A stretch of DNA of 37,353 nucleotides from Flavobacterium limi (GCF_010645075.1 NZ_JAADZV010000017.1:1-37353); one strand, 5' to 3'; counted from the stretch's first letter, positions 26,313 to 35,528 are shown. Numbers and translations: made by a program. The notes: generated by a model not told the origin, from the letters alone.

Positions 26313-26813
26313 ATGAGCAATAACATCATCTTAACCAATCAGGAAATTGAACATAAAATAAAACGTATCGCTTATCAAATTTATGAGACTTTCGTTGATG
26401 AAGATGAAGTTGTGATTGCCGGAATCGCTACTAATGGATCTGTTTTTGCCGAAAAAATCGCTTTAGCACTAAGCAATATATCTACTCTTAAAATTTCTTT
26501 ATGCGAAGTTATCATAGACAAACAAAATCCTCAATTACCCATACAGACTTCTTTAGGTGTGTCAGAATATGAAAACAAGGGATTGGTACTGGTTGATGAT
26601 GTGCTGAATTCAGGAACTACATTAATCTACGCTGTTCGCCATTTTCTGGATGTCCCATTGAAAAAATTCAAAACCGCGGTACTTGTTGACCGAAACCACA
26701 AAAAATATCCTGTAAAAGCCGATTTTAAAGGAATTTCACTCTCTACATCTTTATTAGAACATGTAAAGGTTGTTTTTGATGAAAACGGAGGCAATTACGC
26801 CTCTTTAAGCTAA
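26313..26813 (+). CDS. Type I phosphoribosyltransferase-family protein
   Basis: A 166-residue PRTase-fold protein. The PRPP-binding signature LVLVDDVLNSGTT spans residues 91-103, and an IAGIATNGSVFAEKIA segment corresponds to the family's first loop. The size and the VLVDRNHKKYPVKADFKG segment resemble PyrR/uracil-phosphoribosyltransferase relatives, but no pyrimidine operon or PyrR binding site is visible, so I do not call it pyrR. Its last nine bases overlap the end of the convergent aroK. Confidence 0.87.
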   Translation: MSNNIILTNQEIEHKIKRIAYQIYETFVDEDEVVIAGIATNGSVFAEKIALALSNISTLKISLCEVIIDKQNPQLPIQTSLGVSEYENKGLVLVDDVLNSGTTLIYAVRHFLDVPLKKFKTAVLVDRNHKKYPVKADFKGISLSTSLLEHVKVVFDENGGNYASLS

Positions 26814-27323
26814 TATTTCCAAAATATCCCGAACTGTCTCTTCAACAGTTTTATCATCGACAGAAACTTTATGTTGCGCATGGTTGTAATAAAAGCTTCT
26901 GTCGAACAAATGTTTCGCAATAAACTCTCTCATTTCTTCCTCATCCATATTCGCAATTAACGGACGTTTGCTTTTATTGTATACTAATCTATTATACAAA
27001 GTATCTATTGAAGCTTTTAAATAAATTGAAACAACATCATCTCTCTTTAACAATTCATGATTATTAGCGTAACAGGGTGTTCCACCACCCAAACCGATTA
27101 TACTATTTTCTGAAGACTGAAGTAATTCCACAAACATTTCATGTTCTAATTTTCGAAAATAGATTTCTCCATACTTCTCGAAAATCTCTTTTATATACAA
27201 ATTTGCTTTTTTTTCAATACAATTGTCTAAATCCAGAAACGGAATATTGGTAGTTTTTGATAAATTTTGGGCAATTGTAGACTTTCCGCAACCCATATAA
27301 CCTAATAATATGATTTTTTTCAT
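26805..27323 (-). CDS. aroK: Shikimate kinase
   Basis: A 172-residue kinase that phosphorylates the 3-hydroxyl of shikimate in the route to chorismate. It has Walker A GYMGCGKST (8-16), the shikimate-binding DLDNCIE (Asp31, Asp33) with FRKLE (Arg57), and the glycine motif GLGGGTP (78-84). The lid region NKSKRPLIANMDEEEMREFI and the terminal DRSFYYNHAQHKVSVDDKTV also fit. The length is standard. Confidence 0.97.
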   Translation of the reverse strand: MKKIILLGYMGCGKSTIAQNLSKTTNIPFLDLDNCIEKKANLYIKEIFEKYGEIYFRKLEHEMFVELLQSSENSIIGLGGGTPCYANNHELLKRDDVVSIYLKASIDTLYNRLVYNKSKRPLIANMDEEEMREFIAKHLFDRSFYYNHAQHKVSVDDKTVEETVRDILEILA

Positions 27324-27394
27324 TTTAATAAAACCTTATAAACTAAGGCATTGTGAGATTTGGTTAAAAAAAGACAAATTTATAATAATTTTGC

Positions 27395-27426
27395 TTGGAA
27401 ATAATAAAATAAACTCCTTATATTTG
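27395..27426 (+). promoter_or_regulatory. Promoter of the tRNA cluster
   Basis: TTG at 27395-27397, a 21-base spacer and TATATTTG at 27419-27426, 23 bases before the first tRNA-Lys. Confidence 0.7.
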
Positions 27427-27449
27427 CACCCGCGTTCAAGAAACATAAA

Positions 27450-27522
27450 GACTCGATAGCTCAGTCGGTAGAGCACATCACTTTTAATGATGGGGTCCTG
27501 GGTTCGAGCCCCAGTCGGGTCA
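27450..27522 (+). tRNA. tRNA-Lys (anticodon UUU), copy 1
   Basis: A 73-base cloverleaf. The acceptor GACTCGA pairs with TCGGGTC, the D-arm contains AGCTCAGTCGGTAGAGC, the anticodon loop CTTTTAA gives UUU, and the T-arm is GGGTTCGAGCCCC. CCA is not encoded. Confidence 0.97.
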
Positions 27523-27561
27523 CAAATTTTGTGATTAACAAATTAAGTTTCTTGAAGCAAT

Positions 27562-27634
27562 GACTCGATAGCTCAGTCGGTAGAGCACATCACTTTTAAT
27601 GATGGGGTCCTGGGTTCGAGCCCCAGTCGGGTCA
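27562..27634 (+). tRNA. tRNA-Lys (anticodon UUU), copy 2
   Basis: Identical in sequence to copy 1 and 112 bases downstream. The tandem copy presumably raises tRNA-Lys dosage. CCA is not encoded. Confidence 0.97.
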
Positions 27635-27676
27635 CTAAAGGTCGAGTATTCATTTACTTGACCTTTTTTCTTTTTC

Positions 27677-27759
27677 GGCCATGTGGAGAAACGGTAGACT
27701 CGCCATCTTGAGGGGGTGGTGCTCGCAAGGGCGTGAGGGTTCAAATCCCTCCATGGTCA
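27677..27759 (+). tRNA. tRNA-Leu (anticodon GAG)
   Basis: An 83-base class II tRNA. The acceptor GGCCATG pairs with CATGGTC, the anticodon stem CCATC pairs with GGTGG around TTGAGGG (anticodon GAG), a variable arm TGCTCGCAAGGGCGT is present, and the T-arm is GAGGGTTCAAATCCCTC. The defence operon begins 259 bases later. Confidence 0.95.
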
Positions 27760-27793
27760 CTTTAAATACCTATTTTTAGGGCATCGCAAAGCT

Positions 27794-27815
27794 TTTGCTA
27801 AACATTTGCTAAACA
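27794..27815. repeat. Perfect tandem 11-base repeat beside tRNA-Leu
   Basis: TTTGCTAAACA occurs twice head to tail, 35 bases after the tRNA-Leu end and just before the accessory operon. Short direct repeats beside a tRNA are what integrase sites often look like, but no integrase gene or distal copy is in the window. Confidence 0.55.
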
Positions 27816-28018
27816 ATTTAGAAAATGTGTAGTAGAAGCTTTTTCATTTAATCCCTTTCATACTCCCGATTACAATTAAAGTTCAATTCAAATAATTAAG
27901 TAGCTGAATAAAAACATTCGTTTTTTATTTTATATTAGCATTAATTATAAGAAAATATTTAAGTATATCTTAAATAGCTAACAGAAATTTCATTACTCAA
28001 TAAGCAAACAATTATAGA

Positions 28019-29002
28019 ATGGCTAATATAAAATATCAAACAAATAAGGGAAAAATTATTGAAGGAAATTCAATAGAACTCTTGAGTGGAGATATGAAAG
28101 AAGAGTTAAAAGGATCGGTAAATTTAATTATCACTTCTCCTCCTTTTCCTTTAAACAATAAAAAACAATATGGGAATGAGAAAGGAGATGAATATTTAAA
28201 ATGGTTTGTTGAAATGGCTCCGATTTTTTCTGACTTGTTAACTGAAGATGGATCTTTAGTTATTGAAATAGGGAACTCATGGGAACCAAACAGACCAGTC
28301 CAATCATTGTTGCATTTAGAATGTTTGTTTGGATTAGTAAAGCACCCTGATGCAAATTTGAGATTAATTCAAGAATTTATTTGTTATAATCCTTCGAAAT
28401 TACCATCCCCCGCTCAATGGGTAACAGTAAATAGATTTCGAACTGTTGATAGTTACACTCATGTTTGGTGGTTAGCAAAATCTGATTTCCCTAAAGCTGA
28501 CAATGGTAAAGTATTAAGACCATATAGTAAAAGCATGTTGGCTTTATTAAAAAGGAAAAAATATAATTCAGGAAAAAGGCCTTCTGAACATCATATTAGT
28601 GAAGATGGTTTCCTGAAAGATAATGGGGGCAGTATTGCGCATAATTTTTTTGAAATGGAGCAGGTTGATAATAATAGAGAAGTTAGATTACCACATAGCG
28701 TATTAAGTTTTTCCAATACAAATTCAAATGACTATTTTTTAAAAACTTGTAGAGAAAAGGGCATTAATCCCCATCCCGCTAGGATGTCAGGAGGATTGGT
28801 TAATTTCTTCATTAATTTTTTAACTGATGAAAATGATTTAGTCCTTGATCCATTTTCTGGAAGTAATACCACAGGATATTGTGCTGAAAAGTTAAATAGA
28901 AAATGGATTTCATTCGAAATATTAAAAGAATATATTGATCAAGCTATAATTAGATTTAGCGAAACTGAAACTAATCATCAATTAGTAGAAACTTATGAGT
29001 AG
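28019..29002 (+). CDS. DNA methyltransferase, N4-cytosine/N6-adenine type, of the defence operon
   Basis: A 327-residue SAM-dependent DNA methylase with circularly permuted (beta-type) order. Catalytic motif IV TSPPFPLN is near the start (39-46), a large target-recognition region follows, and the SAM-binding motif LDPFSGSNTTG (276-286) is near the end, with HPARMSGGLVNFFINFL before it. SPPF is found in both m4C and m6A enzymes, so the modified base is open. It is the first gene of the operon and overlaps the HerA gene by 8 bases. A weak -7-like box, TATATTAG, lies at 27931-27938. It probably marks host DNA so that the downstream nucleases spare it (inference). Confidence 0.9.
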   Translation: MANIKYQTNKGKIIEGNSIELLSGDMKEELKGSVNLIITSPPFPLNNKKQYGNEKGDEYLKWFVEMAPIFSDLLTEDGSLVIEIGNSWEPNRPVQSLLHLECLFGLVKHPDANLRLIQEFICYNPSKLPSPAQWVTVNRFRTVDSYTHVWWLAKSDFPKADNGKVLRPYSKSMLALLKRKKYNSGKRPSEHHISEDGFLKDNGGSIAHNFFEMEQVDNNREVRLPHSVLSFSNTNSNDYFLKTCREKGINPHPARMSGGLVNFFINFLTDENDLVLDPFSGSNTTGYCAEKLNRKWISFEILKEYIDQAIIRFSETETNHQLVETYE

Positions 29003-31004
29003 TACTTTAGATAGATTAAAAAAAATAATATCAATTGATCCTTTAGTACAAGGAAAACAAGATGATTTATTTATAGGACATCCGTTTTCATTAGATTATA
29101 ATAAAGCAAATGTTTTAATCTGTGACGATGACAAAGAACGTGTGAAAGGAATTGCACAAGGAGCATTTTTGTTGGCATTTTATGATAATGAAGAGACTGT
29201 TGAAGAAGCTATTTTATTGAGAGCGCTCGCTCCTGCAAAACTTCCAACTGATAATACTGTGGTAAGTTCGATGATTGAATATTATAAAGATAACCTTCCC
29301 ACGTCAGGTAAAACCTCAAAATTAGATGATTTTACAAGATACGAATTTAGTTTCTCAGGACTTGAATGTAGAGTATTAGGCACTTTTTACAGGAATAGTA
29401 TTGGAAAAGTTGAATTTGGTGCTGATTTGGAAAATTTTTATTCTTCTCATCATTACAGTGTATATAAGATTAATAAAGAAGTTTTAGAATTTATTGTAAA
29501 TCAAAGAGATTCATCAGATATAATCGCAGGTAATGAAAATGAATTTGCGATAGGACATGTTAGATATAGCTCAAGCCAAAGATTTCAAACTCAAAATATA
29601 GATGAAAGATCTGATGTTTATATAAATCCAGCTGATTTATTAGGAAAAAGAACAGCTTTGTTTGGAATGACAAGGACTGGAAAATCTAATACAGTAAAAA
29701 AAATAATCCAAGCTACGGCTGAAATGTCTTCTAAAGCTAAAAATAGTGTTTTAAGACCGGACGTTAATGTTGTAGACAACCTTAAAACATTTGAAACAAG
29801 CGGAGCACCAAAATATCCGGTAGGTCAAATAATTTTTGATATTAATGGCGAATATGCAAATGCTAATATGCAAGATAATGGTACTGCTATTTATGAGATG
29901 TATAAAAATGATGTTACCAGATATAGTGTTATTGAAAAGACAGGTTTTCAAGTTATGAAAATCAATTTTTATAAGCAAATTTTGGCGGGATTTGAATTGA
30001 TCAAAAGCTATCTAATCGAAGATAACTCCGGATTTGTAAAAAGTTTTTTAGCTATAGACTTAAGCGAGCCTGAAGATAAAAATGATAGAAGTGCTATTTG
30101 TAGATGGGAAAGAAAAAGAGCTGCATATTTATGCTGTTTAAAATTGGCAGGTTTTACGGTACCTTCAAATATGGGTACGATTAAATTTGAAGGCAATAAA
30201 GAATTAAATAAGTTAGTTAAGGATGATGAGACATTAGATCCCAGTAGGGGGATTAGTTTTGATCAAGCTATAAACTGGTTTCAGATTATTTGGGATAATT
30301 ATGAAAGCAATGATTACTTCACAAAGTATAGGAAGAAAAATGATAAGGAATGGGCAGATGAAGATCTCAAAGCTATTCTAATTTTTTTGACTAGGAAACG
30401 CATTTCAGGCAGGGCAGTGGATAATAATGGTTATTTAAAATTAAGAGGCATTATTGAGCAACATACAGCAACAGGAGAGGAAGCTTTTACATCTCACATA
30501 TTAAAGCAATTAAGAGAAGGTAAGATTATAATTGTTGATATTTCACAGGGAGATCCAAGCATTCAAAGAATGTATTCTGAAATGGTTTGTAATAGCATTT
30601 TCAAGGATTCTATGTATCAATTTATAGGTAATTCTGCAAATAATTTTATTCAGTTTTATTTTGAGGAAGCTCATAATTTATTTCCTAAAAAAGATGAAAA
30701 AGACTTAAGTCAAATTTACAATAGAATTGCAAAGGAAGGAGCCAAATTAAATTTAGGAATGATTTATGCAACTCAAGAAGTAAGTTCAATTAGTTCAAAT
30801 ATTTTGAAGAATACTCAAAACTGGTTTATTGCTCATTTAAATAATGAAGATGAAATTAGAGAATTAAGAAAGTATTATGACTTTGATGATTTTGCTGACT
30901 CATTAATAAAATTTAGTGCTAAAAATGATAAAGGTTTTGTTAGAATGAAAACGTATTCAAATCCATTTATTGTACCAGTTCAAATAAATAAGTTTTCTGT
31001 TTAA
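28995..31004 (+). CDS. HerA-type hexameric DNA-pumping ATPase
   Basis: A 669-residue FtsK-HerA superfamily ATPase. The N-terminal part (about 1-215) includes the HAS-barrel-like region and NPADLLGKRTALFGM. Walker A GMTRTGKSNT is at 224-233 (Lys230). The HerA hallmark FDINGEYA is at 281-288, Walker B FYFEEAHNLFP is at 554-564, and the sensor/arginine-finger region AKEGAKLNLGMIYATQEVSS is at 579-598. HerA forms hexameric rings that translocate duplex DNA and work with the nuclease NurA, which is the next gene 15 bases away. A roughly 150-residue insert (about 330-480) between the motifs is not explained. It overlaps the methylase gene. Confidence 0.92.
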   Translation: MSSTLDRLKKIISIDPLVQGKQDDLFIGHPFSLDYNKANVLICDDDKERVKGIAQGAFLLAFYDNEETVEEAILLRALAPAKLPTDNTVVSSMIEYYKDNLPTSGKTSKLDDFTRYEFSFSGLECRVLGTFYRNSIGKVEFGADLENFYSSHHYSVYKINKEVLEFIVNQRDSSDIIAGNENEFAIGHVRYSSSQRFQTQNIDERSDVYINPADLLGKRTALFGMTRTGKSNTVKKIIQATAEMSSKAKNSVLRPDVNVVDNLKTFETSGAPKYPVGQIIFDINGEYANANMQDNGTAIYEMYKNDVTRYSVIEKTGFQVMKINFYKQILAGFELIKSYLIEDNSGFVKSFLAIDLSEPEDKNDRSAICRWERKRAAYLCCLKLAGFTVPSNMGTIKFEGNKELNKLVKDDETLDPSRGISFDQAINWFQIIWDNYESNDYFTKYRKKNDKEWADEDLKAILIFLTRKRISGRAVDNNGYLKLRGIIEQHTATGEEAFTSHILKQLREGKIIIVDISQGDPSIQRMYSEMVCNSIFKDSMYQFIGNSANNFIQFYFEEAHNLFPKKDEKDLSQIYNRIAKEGAKLNLGMIYATQEVSSISSNILKNTQNWFIAHLNNEDEIRELRKYYDFDDFADSLIKFSAKNDKGFVRMKTYSNPFIVPVQINKFSV

Positions 31005-31019
31005 TTTATATTCTAAGTT

Positions 31020-32363
31020 ATGGCTTATAGTACAAGAAATGGAAGACGACCAGATGAATTAGCAAGTAAATCATCGCATTCACACATAATAAATGATGAA
31101 ACAGTCAAAGCATTTATTAGTAGCTGTGAATACCCAAAAGAGATTGATCAAATTACTTTAGATCAATCTTTAAGACATAAAGTTGAATATCTTGAGCCGA
31201 ATCCAATACAACATATTTTAGCTGTAGATGGTAGTTATTCGACAGTTGCAGTAAAAAAAACTTTTCCATCATCTCTCATCTCTTTTTTTCAATTTGGAGA
31301 ATTAGTCTTAAATACTAAAGATCTTGATGAAATATCTCAAATGAGTTTTATTTCACGAGAAGCGATGTCTAAAATAAAAGAATTAGAAAGAAGTAAGTTC
31401 GTTCTTCCTACCAAAAATGTGTCTTATAAATCAAGCATGACACTTATAGATTCAGTAAGAAAAAGTATTTATGAATTTTTTCGAAATAAAAATGATGGAA
31501 CAAATCTACTAGAAACTTTACATTGGTTATTGTTTGAATTATATGATAAGCCTCTTGAATATTGTGATCCTTTATCTCGATGCCCAAATTGTGATGAGCC
31601 AAATGTTCCTTTTTTTCGAAATGATTTCAATAACGAATATATATCAAAATCCTGTAAAGTTTGTAATGAAGATATATTTATAACGGATATATTTAGGTTA
31701 CATGAGGCGGTTGATAATGAATTAGGAGCTGGAGGCATACTAGGGTATTTAACAAATTTGATTGAGCAAATTAATATAATACATACAATAAAAAATATTA
31801 AAGCTTTAAGATCTGATTTGTTGAATAGTTTTTTATTTATTAAAGATGGGCCATTAGCATTTTTTGGACAAACGGCTAATATGCACAAACCATTAAGGAG
31901 ATTGTGTAATTATTTATTTGAGCATCATAATTTATATCTGGCAGGACTAGAAAAATCGGGAGCATTTGTTGAACATGCACATGAAATCAAAGATCTCCTT
32001 AATCCAGGTGAGGTATTTTTATTGAGTAATAAACATATCTATACTTATATTTTACCGAATGATCCTGAAACTCCTAATCCTTATGCTAGTACTTCATATT
32101 ATAGTTCAAAAATAATTTTTAAATCGCAAGATGAAAGAATGTATGTATTAACAATTCCTGTTGAGAATAAGGAAGTTGTGATGAATCCACAAATGTCAAA
32201 TTTTAAAAATCTGGATATAATCCTTTTAAATATTGAGAAATTAAGATGCGATATGTATGATAATGCTATCGTTCCAGTTGCCTTGGCAAATAAATTAATT
32301 TCTTTGTCAAACCATCCAAGTTCAATTCTTCTAGAAAAATTTGCAAAAACTTTAGTTAAATGA
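31020..32363 (+). CDS. NurA-domain nuclease with a zinc-finger-like insert
   Basis: A 447-residue protein. The NurA signature is present: LAVDGSYS with Asp70 near the start and LFIKDGPLAFF with Asp276 in the second half, the two acidic positions expected to bind manganese in this RNase H-like nuclease. Between them are CPNC (188, 191) and CKVC (212, 215), a likely four-cysteine zinc site that I do not recall in archaeal NurA. It directly follows the HerA gene, its standard partner, and its stop overlaps the ATG of the HNH-ATPase by 4 bases. The inferred activity is degradation or resection of DNA threaded by HerA. Confidence 0.85.
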   Translation: MAYSTRNGRRPDELASKSSHSHIINDETVKAFISSCEYPKEIDQITLDQSLRHKVEYLEPNPIQHILAVDGSYSTVAVKKTFPSSLISFFQFGELVLNTKDLDEISQMSFISREAMSKIKELERSKFVLPTKNVSYKSSMTLIDSVRKSIYEFFRNKNDGTNLLETLHWLLFELYDKPLEYCDPLSRCPNCDEPNVPFFRNDFNNEYISKSCKVCNEDIFITDIFRLHEAVDNELGAGGILGYLTNLIEQINIIHTIKNIKALRSDLLNSFLFIKDGPLAFFGQTANMHKPLRRLCNYLFEHHNLYLAGLEKSGAFVEHAHEIKDLLNPGEVFLLSNKHIYTYILPNDPETPNPYASTSYYSSKIIFKSQDERMYVLTIPVENKEVVMNPQMSNFKNLDIILLNIEKLRCDMYDNAIVPVALANKLISLSNHPSSILLEKFAKTLVK

Positions 32364-34591
32364 TTTATATAGATAGAAATAGTTTTCCAGTTCCAGAAAT
32401 TTTTCAGTCAGACCGAATTAAAATATCAATAAAAAGACTTGAAGAATTTTACATGGCATCAGATGAAAGCAAAAGTCAAAGAAGGTTTTCAAGACCTTTT
32501 GAAGTTCAAATTTTATCTGCTATTAGAGAGCCATTATTTCAATTATTTAATAAAAAATGTGCTTATTGTGAATCACTAATAGCCACAGCAACGAGTACAG
32601 GTGCCATTGATCATTTTCGTCCAAAAAGTAGTACAAGAGGCTTGGAAAAAGATTTTGCAAAAGAGCATTATTGGTGGCTTAGTTATGAATGGAGAAATAT
32701 GTACTCTGCTTGTGATTTATGTAATAGATATAAGGCAAACTGGTTTCCAGTAGAAGGGAAGAGAGTAAAGCTTAAGACAGCATATGAAGATATTCTCGTT
32801 AAAGAAAACGCTCTTTTGTTAGATCCATGTAATGATAGGCCGGAAGAACATCTGATATTTGATGAGCAGGGGAAAGTTGATTTTTTATCACTAAAAGGAA
32901 AAACTACAATCGAAATTCTTAAACTTAATAGAGAAGAATTGGTTAACGCACGACAGATTCAATTAAGAGAACTTTATAGTGAATGGGAACTTTTTACAAA
33001 ATTATATAGACGAGAGAAAAGTAATCGAAGAAAAATAAAAACAATAGTTGAGAATTGGGATAGGCTTTTTACTCAATTTTCAGAATTACCTTATTTAGGA
33101 ATTCTAAGATTTATGCTTTCAAAATGGATTGATAATCGTCCAGAAATACAAGAGTATCTGGCAAATGGAACATATAATGACGAAATTCTAGAAGAATTAA
33201 AAAGTCATATATCATTGAACTTGGAGCATTTTGAAGCAAAAAAAGAACTTAATGAAGAAGAAAAGCAAATTATTGAAGATAAATTGAATATCAAATTGTT
33301 AAAACATATTTATATACAAAAAATAGAAATTAATAATTTTAAGTGTTTTTCAAATATTGAAATTGATTTTGAAAAAGATGCAAAAGATGATGAAAATGTT
33401 TCAAATGAAGATTTAAAAGGTGAGCCATGGTTGCTCTTTTTAGGAGAAAATGGTGTTGGAAAGAGTTCTGTTTTAAAAGCTTTGGTTATTGGGTTATCAG
33501 GTAATGAATATTTGAAAACTTTAGATATTAAAGGAAAAGACATATTAAAACACGATGCTGAAGAAGGTTTCATTAGAATTTATTTAGTTAATGAAGATGA
33601 ACCAATTAAAGTTGATTTTAATGAGCGTGAAATTATATCTTCTATTGATCTACCAATTGTCAATTTACTTGCTTATAACTCAATTAGATTAAGTCCAAAA
33701 AAAGGTAAATTAATAGCGGAAAGGAATAAATTTGAAAATGTAAAAGTCAAAAATTTATTTGATTATTCTGTTTCATTAATTGATGCAGATAAGTGGCTTT
33801 TAGGCAGGCCTAAAAAAGTCTTTGACAGAGTAGCTTTGACTCTGAAGGACTTAATGATGCTTGAAGATGAAGATAAAATAGAGATAATAAAAGGGGTTGT
33901 ATCTATAGTTAGAAATAATGATGTTTTTACAGTTGACGAATTGAGTGATGGTTATCAGTCTGTTTATTCTTTGGCAGTAGATATAATGGCGACATTTGTT
34001 AGTGAAAAAACTTCTTTCGATCTTGTGGAAGGAATGGTATTAATTGATGAGATAGGCATCCATTTGCATCCAAGATGGAGGATGCAGGTAGTAGATCGTT
34101 TAAGAAAGGCATTTCCTAAAATTAATTTTGTTGTAACTACTCATGAACCTCTCTGTTTAAGAGGTTTAAGACTAGGAGAAACAGTTGTGTTAACCAAAGA
34201 TTCAGAAAAAGAAGTTATAGCAATTACGGAATTGCCTGATCCAAGCGAACTAAGAATAGATCAGATCTTAACATCTGATTTTTTTGGACTAAATAGTACA
34301 ATTGATCCAGAGACAGAAAAATTATTTGAAGAGTATTATCAAATTCTTGCATTAGATGATGTAGATCGAAGCAATGAACAAAAAAATCAATTATTATATT
34401 TTAATAAAGTTATTCCAAAAATTAAACATTTAGGAGACAGTTTAAGGGAAGAGCTAATATATTATGTTGTTGATGAACTATTAGCAAAAAAAACAAGAAA
34501 GGAAGGACTAAGATTAGCCGAAGCCCTTAAAAAAGAAGCTTTAGAAAGAGTAGAAAGTTTATGGAAACTAATAGAATCTGAAAATAATTAA
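32360..34591 (+). CDS. Fused HNH nuclease-ABC/SMC-like ATPase (PtuB-PtuA-like fusion)
   Basis: A 743-residue two-part protein. Part one (about 1-290) is an HNH nuclease of the type found in Septu PtuB and retron accessory proteins: CAYC (67-70), DHFRPK with His85, YWWLSYEWRN and CDLC (118-121). Part two (about 315-743) is an overcoming-lysogeny/PtuA-like ATPase: IEINNFKCFSNIEIDFE, Walker A GENGVGKSS (362-370), a signature-like LSDGYQS (528-534), Walker B MVLIDEIGIHLHP (559-571) and an H-loop TTHEP (593-597). In Septu these are separate proteins in the order PtuA, PtuB; here they are fused in reverse order. A separate HNH paralogue is encoded 3 bases downstream. Confidence 0.88.
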   Translation: MIYIDRNSFPVPEIFQSDRIKISIKRLEEFYMASDESKSQRRFSRPFEVQILSAIREPLFQLFNKKCAYCESLIATATSTGAIDHFRPKSSTRGLEKDFAKEHYWWLSYEWRNMYSACDLCNRYKANWFPVEGKRVKLKTAYEDILVKENALLLDPCNDRPEEHLIFDEQGKVDFLSLKGKTTIEILKLNREELVNARQIQLRELYSEWELFTKLYRREKSNRRKIKTIVENWDRLFTQFSELPYLGILRFMLSKWIDNRPEIQEYLANGTYNDEILEELKSHISLNLEHFEAKKELNEEEKQIIEDKLNIKLLKHIYIQKIEINNFKCFSNIEIDFEKDAKDDENVSNEDLKGEPWLLFLGENGVGKSSVLKALVIGLSGNEYLKTLDIKGKDILKHDAEEGFIRIYLVNEDEPIKVDFNEREIISSIDLPIVNLLAYNSIRLSPKKGKLIAERNKFENVKVKNLFDYSVSLIDADKWLLGRPKKVFDRVALTLKDLMMLEDEDKIEIIKGVVSIVRNNDVFTVDELSDGYQSVYSLAVDIMATFVSEKTSFDLVEGMVLIDEIGIHLHPRWRMQVVDRLRKAFPKINFVVTTHEPLCLRGLRLGETVVLTKDSEKEVIAITELPDPSELRIDQILTSDFFGLNSTIDPETEKLFEEYYQILALDDVDRSNEQKNQLLYFNKVIPKIKHLGDSLREELIYYVVDELLAKKTRKEGLRLAEALKKEALERVESLWKLIESENN

Positions 34592-34594
34592 GAT

Positions 34595-35488
34595 ATGATT
34601 TTTGTAGATAGAAGTAAAGTCACAGAACCAGATATTCTTAGTAACCAAACACGAAGAGGACACTTGGAGACACAAGAAGCTATTAGGCATTATTCAGTAC
34701 TTAATTTGACAACTGCATTTAATTTTAAAGTATATAGACATGCAGAGGTAAAAAAGGCTTTAATTGATTTATTTAAAGGAAAATGTGCATATTGTGAAAG
34801 TACTTTTTTGCATGTTTATTCTGGTGATGTAGAGCATTTTAGACCAAAAGGAGAAATAGAAGAAGTTGCTGAGCCTAAAAAGCCGGGCTATTATTGGTTG
34901 GCTTCAAATTGGGATAATCTATTATTGTCTTGCAGAAATTGTAATCAAAAATTATCACATCTAATGTTTGGACAAGCAGGAAGGGTAACTATGGGGAAAA
35001 TGAATCAGTTTCCTCTTTCAGATTTAGACAAGTATGTTAGAAAACATGATAACCCAACTGGAATAGAAAGTGAAGAAAAATTTAGGTTATTATTAAATCC
35101 TTGCATTGATAACCCTGAAAAGCATCTAGAATATGGTGATGAAGGCGTGATAAAAGCAAAAAAAAATGAAGATGGATTACTCTGCGAAAAAGGTTTAAAA
35201 TCAATTGATGTTTTTGTTTTGCAAAGAGTTCATTTGGTTCAATCTAGAGAGAAAACATTAATAGACATTGAAGCTCAGATACAAAGAGTTAAAGAAGCAG
35301 TCGAGAATTATAATTTTCATATAGCTGATCTCAATGATTCAAAGAAATTTTATTTTGAGAAAATTTTAAAGAGAGAATTGGATAGATTGTATAAATTCTT
35401 AAAGCCAGAGGAACCTTATCTAGGAATGGCACGGCAAGTCATTGGGAAATTTCTAGATCTTAACTTTGGAATTAAACTAAAAAACTAA
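34595..35488 (+). CDS. Stand-alone HNH nuclease, paralogue of the preceding fusion's N-terminus
   Basis: A 297-residue protein with the same layout as residues 1-290 of the upstream fusion. It starts MIFVDR (upstream: MIYIDR), has CAYCES (64-69), EHFRPK with His81, YYWLASNWDN (99-108), CRNC (113-116), and a shared tail LLNPCIDNPEKHLEY (upstream LLLDPCNDRPEEHLIF). This points to tandem duplication of the nuclease module. HNH enzymes of this type cut DNA (or tRNA/RNA in some retron systems); the target is not readable. It has no ATPase part. Confidence 0.88.
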   Translation: MIFVDRSKVTEPDILSNQTRRGHLETQEAIRHYSVLNLTTAFNFKVYRHAEVKKALIDLFKGKCAYCESTFLHVYSGDVEHFRPKGEIEEVAEPKKPGYYWLASNWDNLLLSCRNCNQKLSHLMFGQAGRVTMGKMNQFPLSDLDKYVRKHDNPTGIESEEKFRLLLNPCIDNPEKHLEYGDEGVIKAKKNEDGLLCEKGLKSIDVFVLQRVHLVQSREKTLIDIEAQIQRVKEAVENYNFHIADLNDSKKFYFEKILKRELDRLYKFLKPEEPYLGMARQVIGKFLDLNFGIKLKN

Positions 35489-35528
35489 ATCCATTTTTTA
35501 ACTAATTAAACAATATTTATTTTAAAGA

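Noticed and set aside
26313..26813. Calling the phosphoribosyltransferase pyrR with an attenuator
   Set aside because: No pyrimidine genes or PyrR-type leader lie nearby; only the generic PRPP motif is visible.
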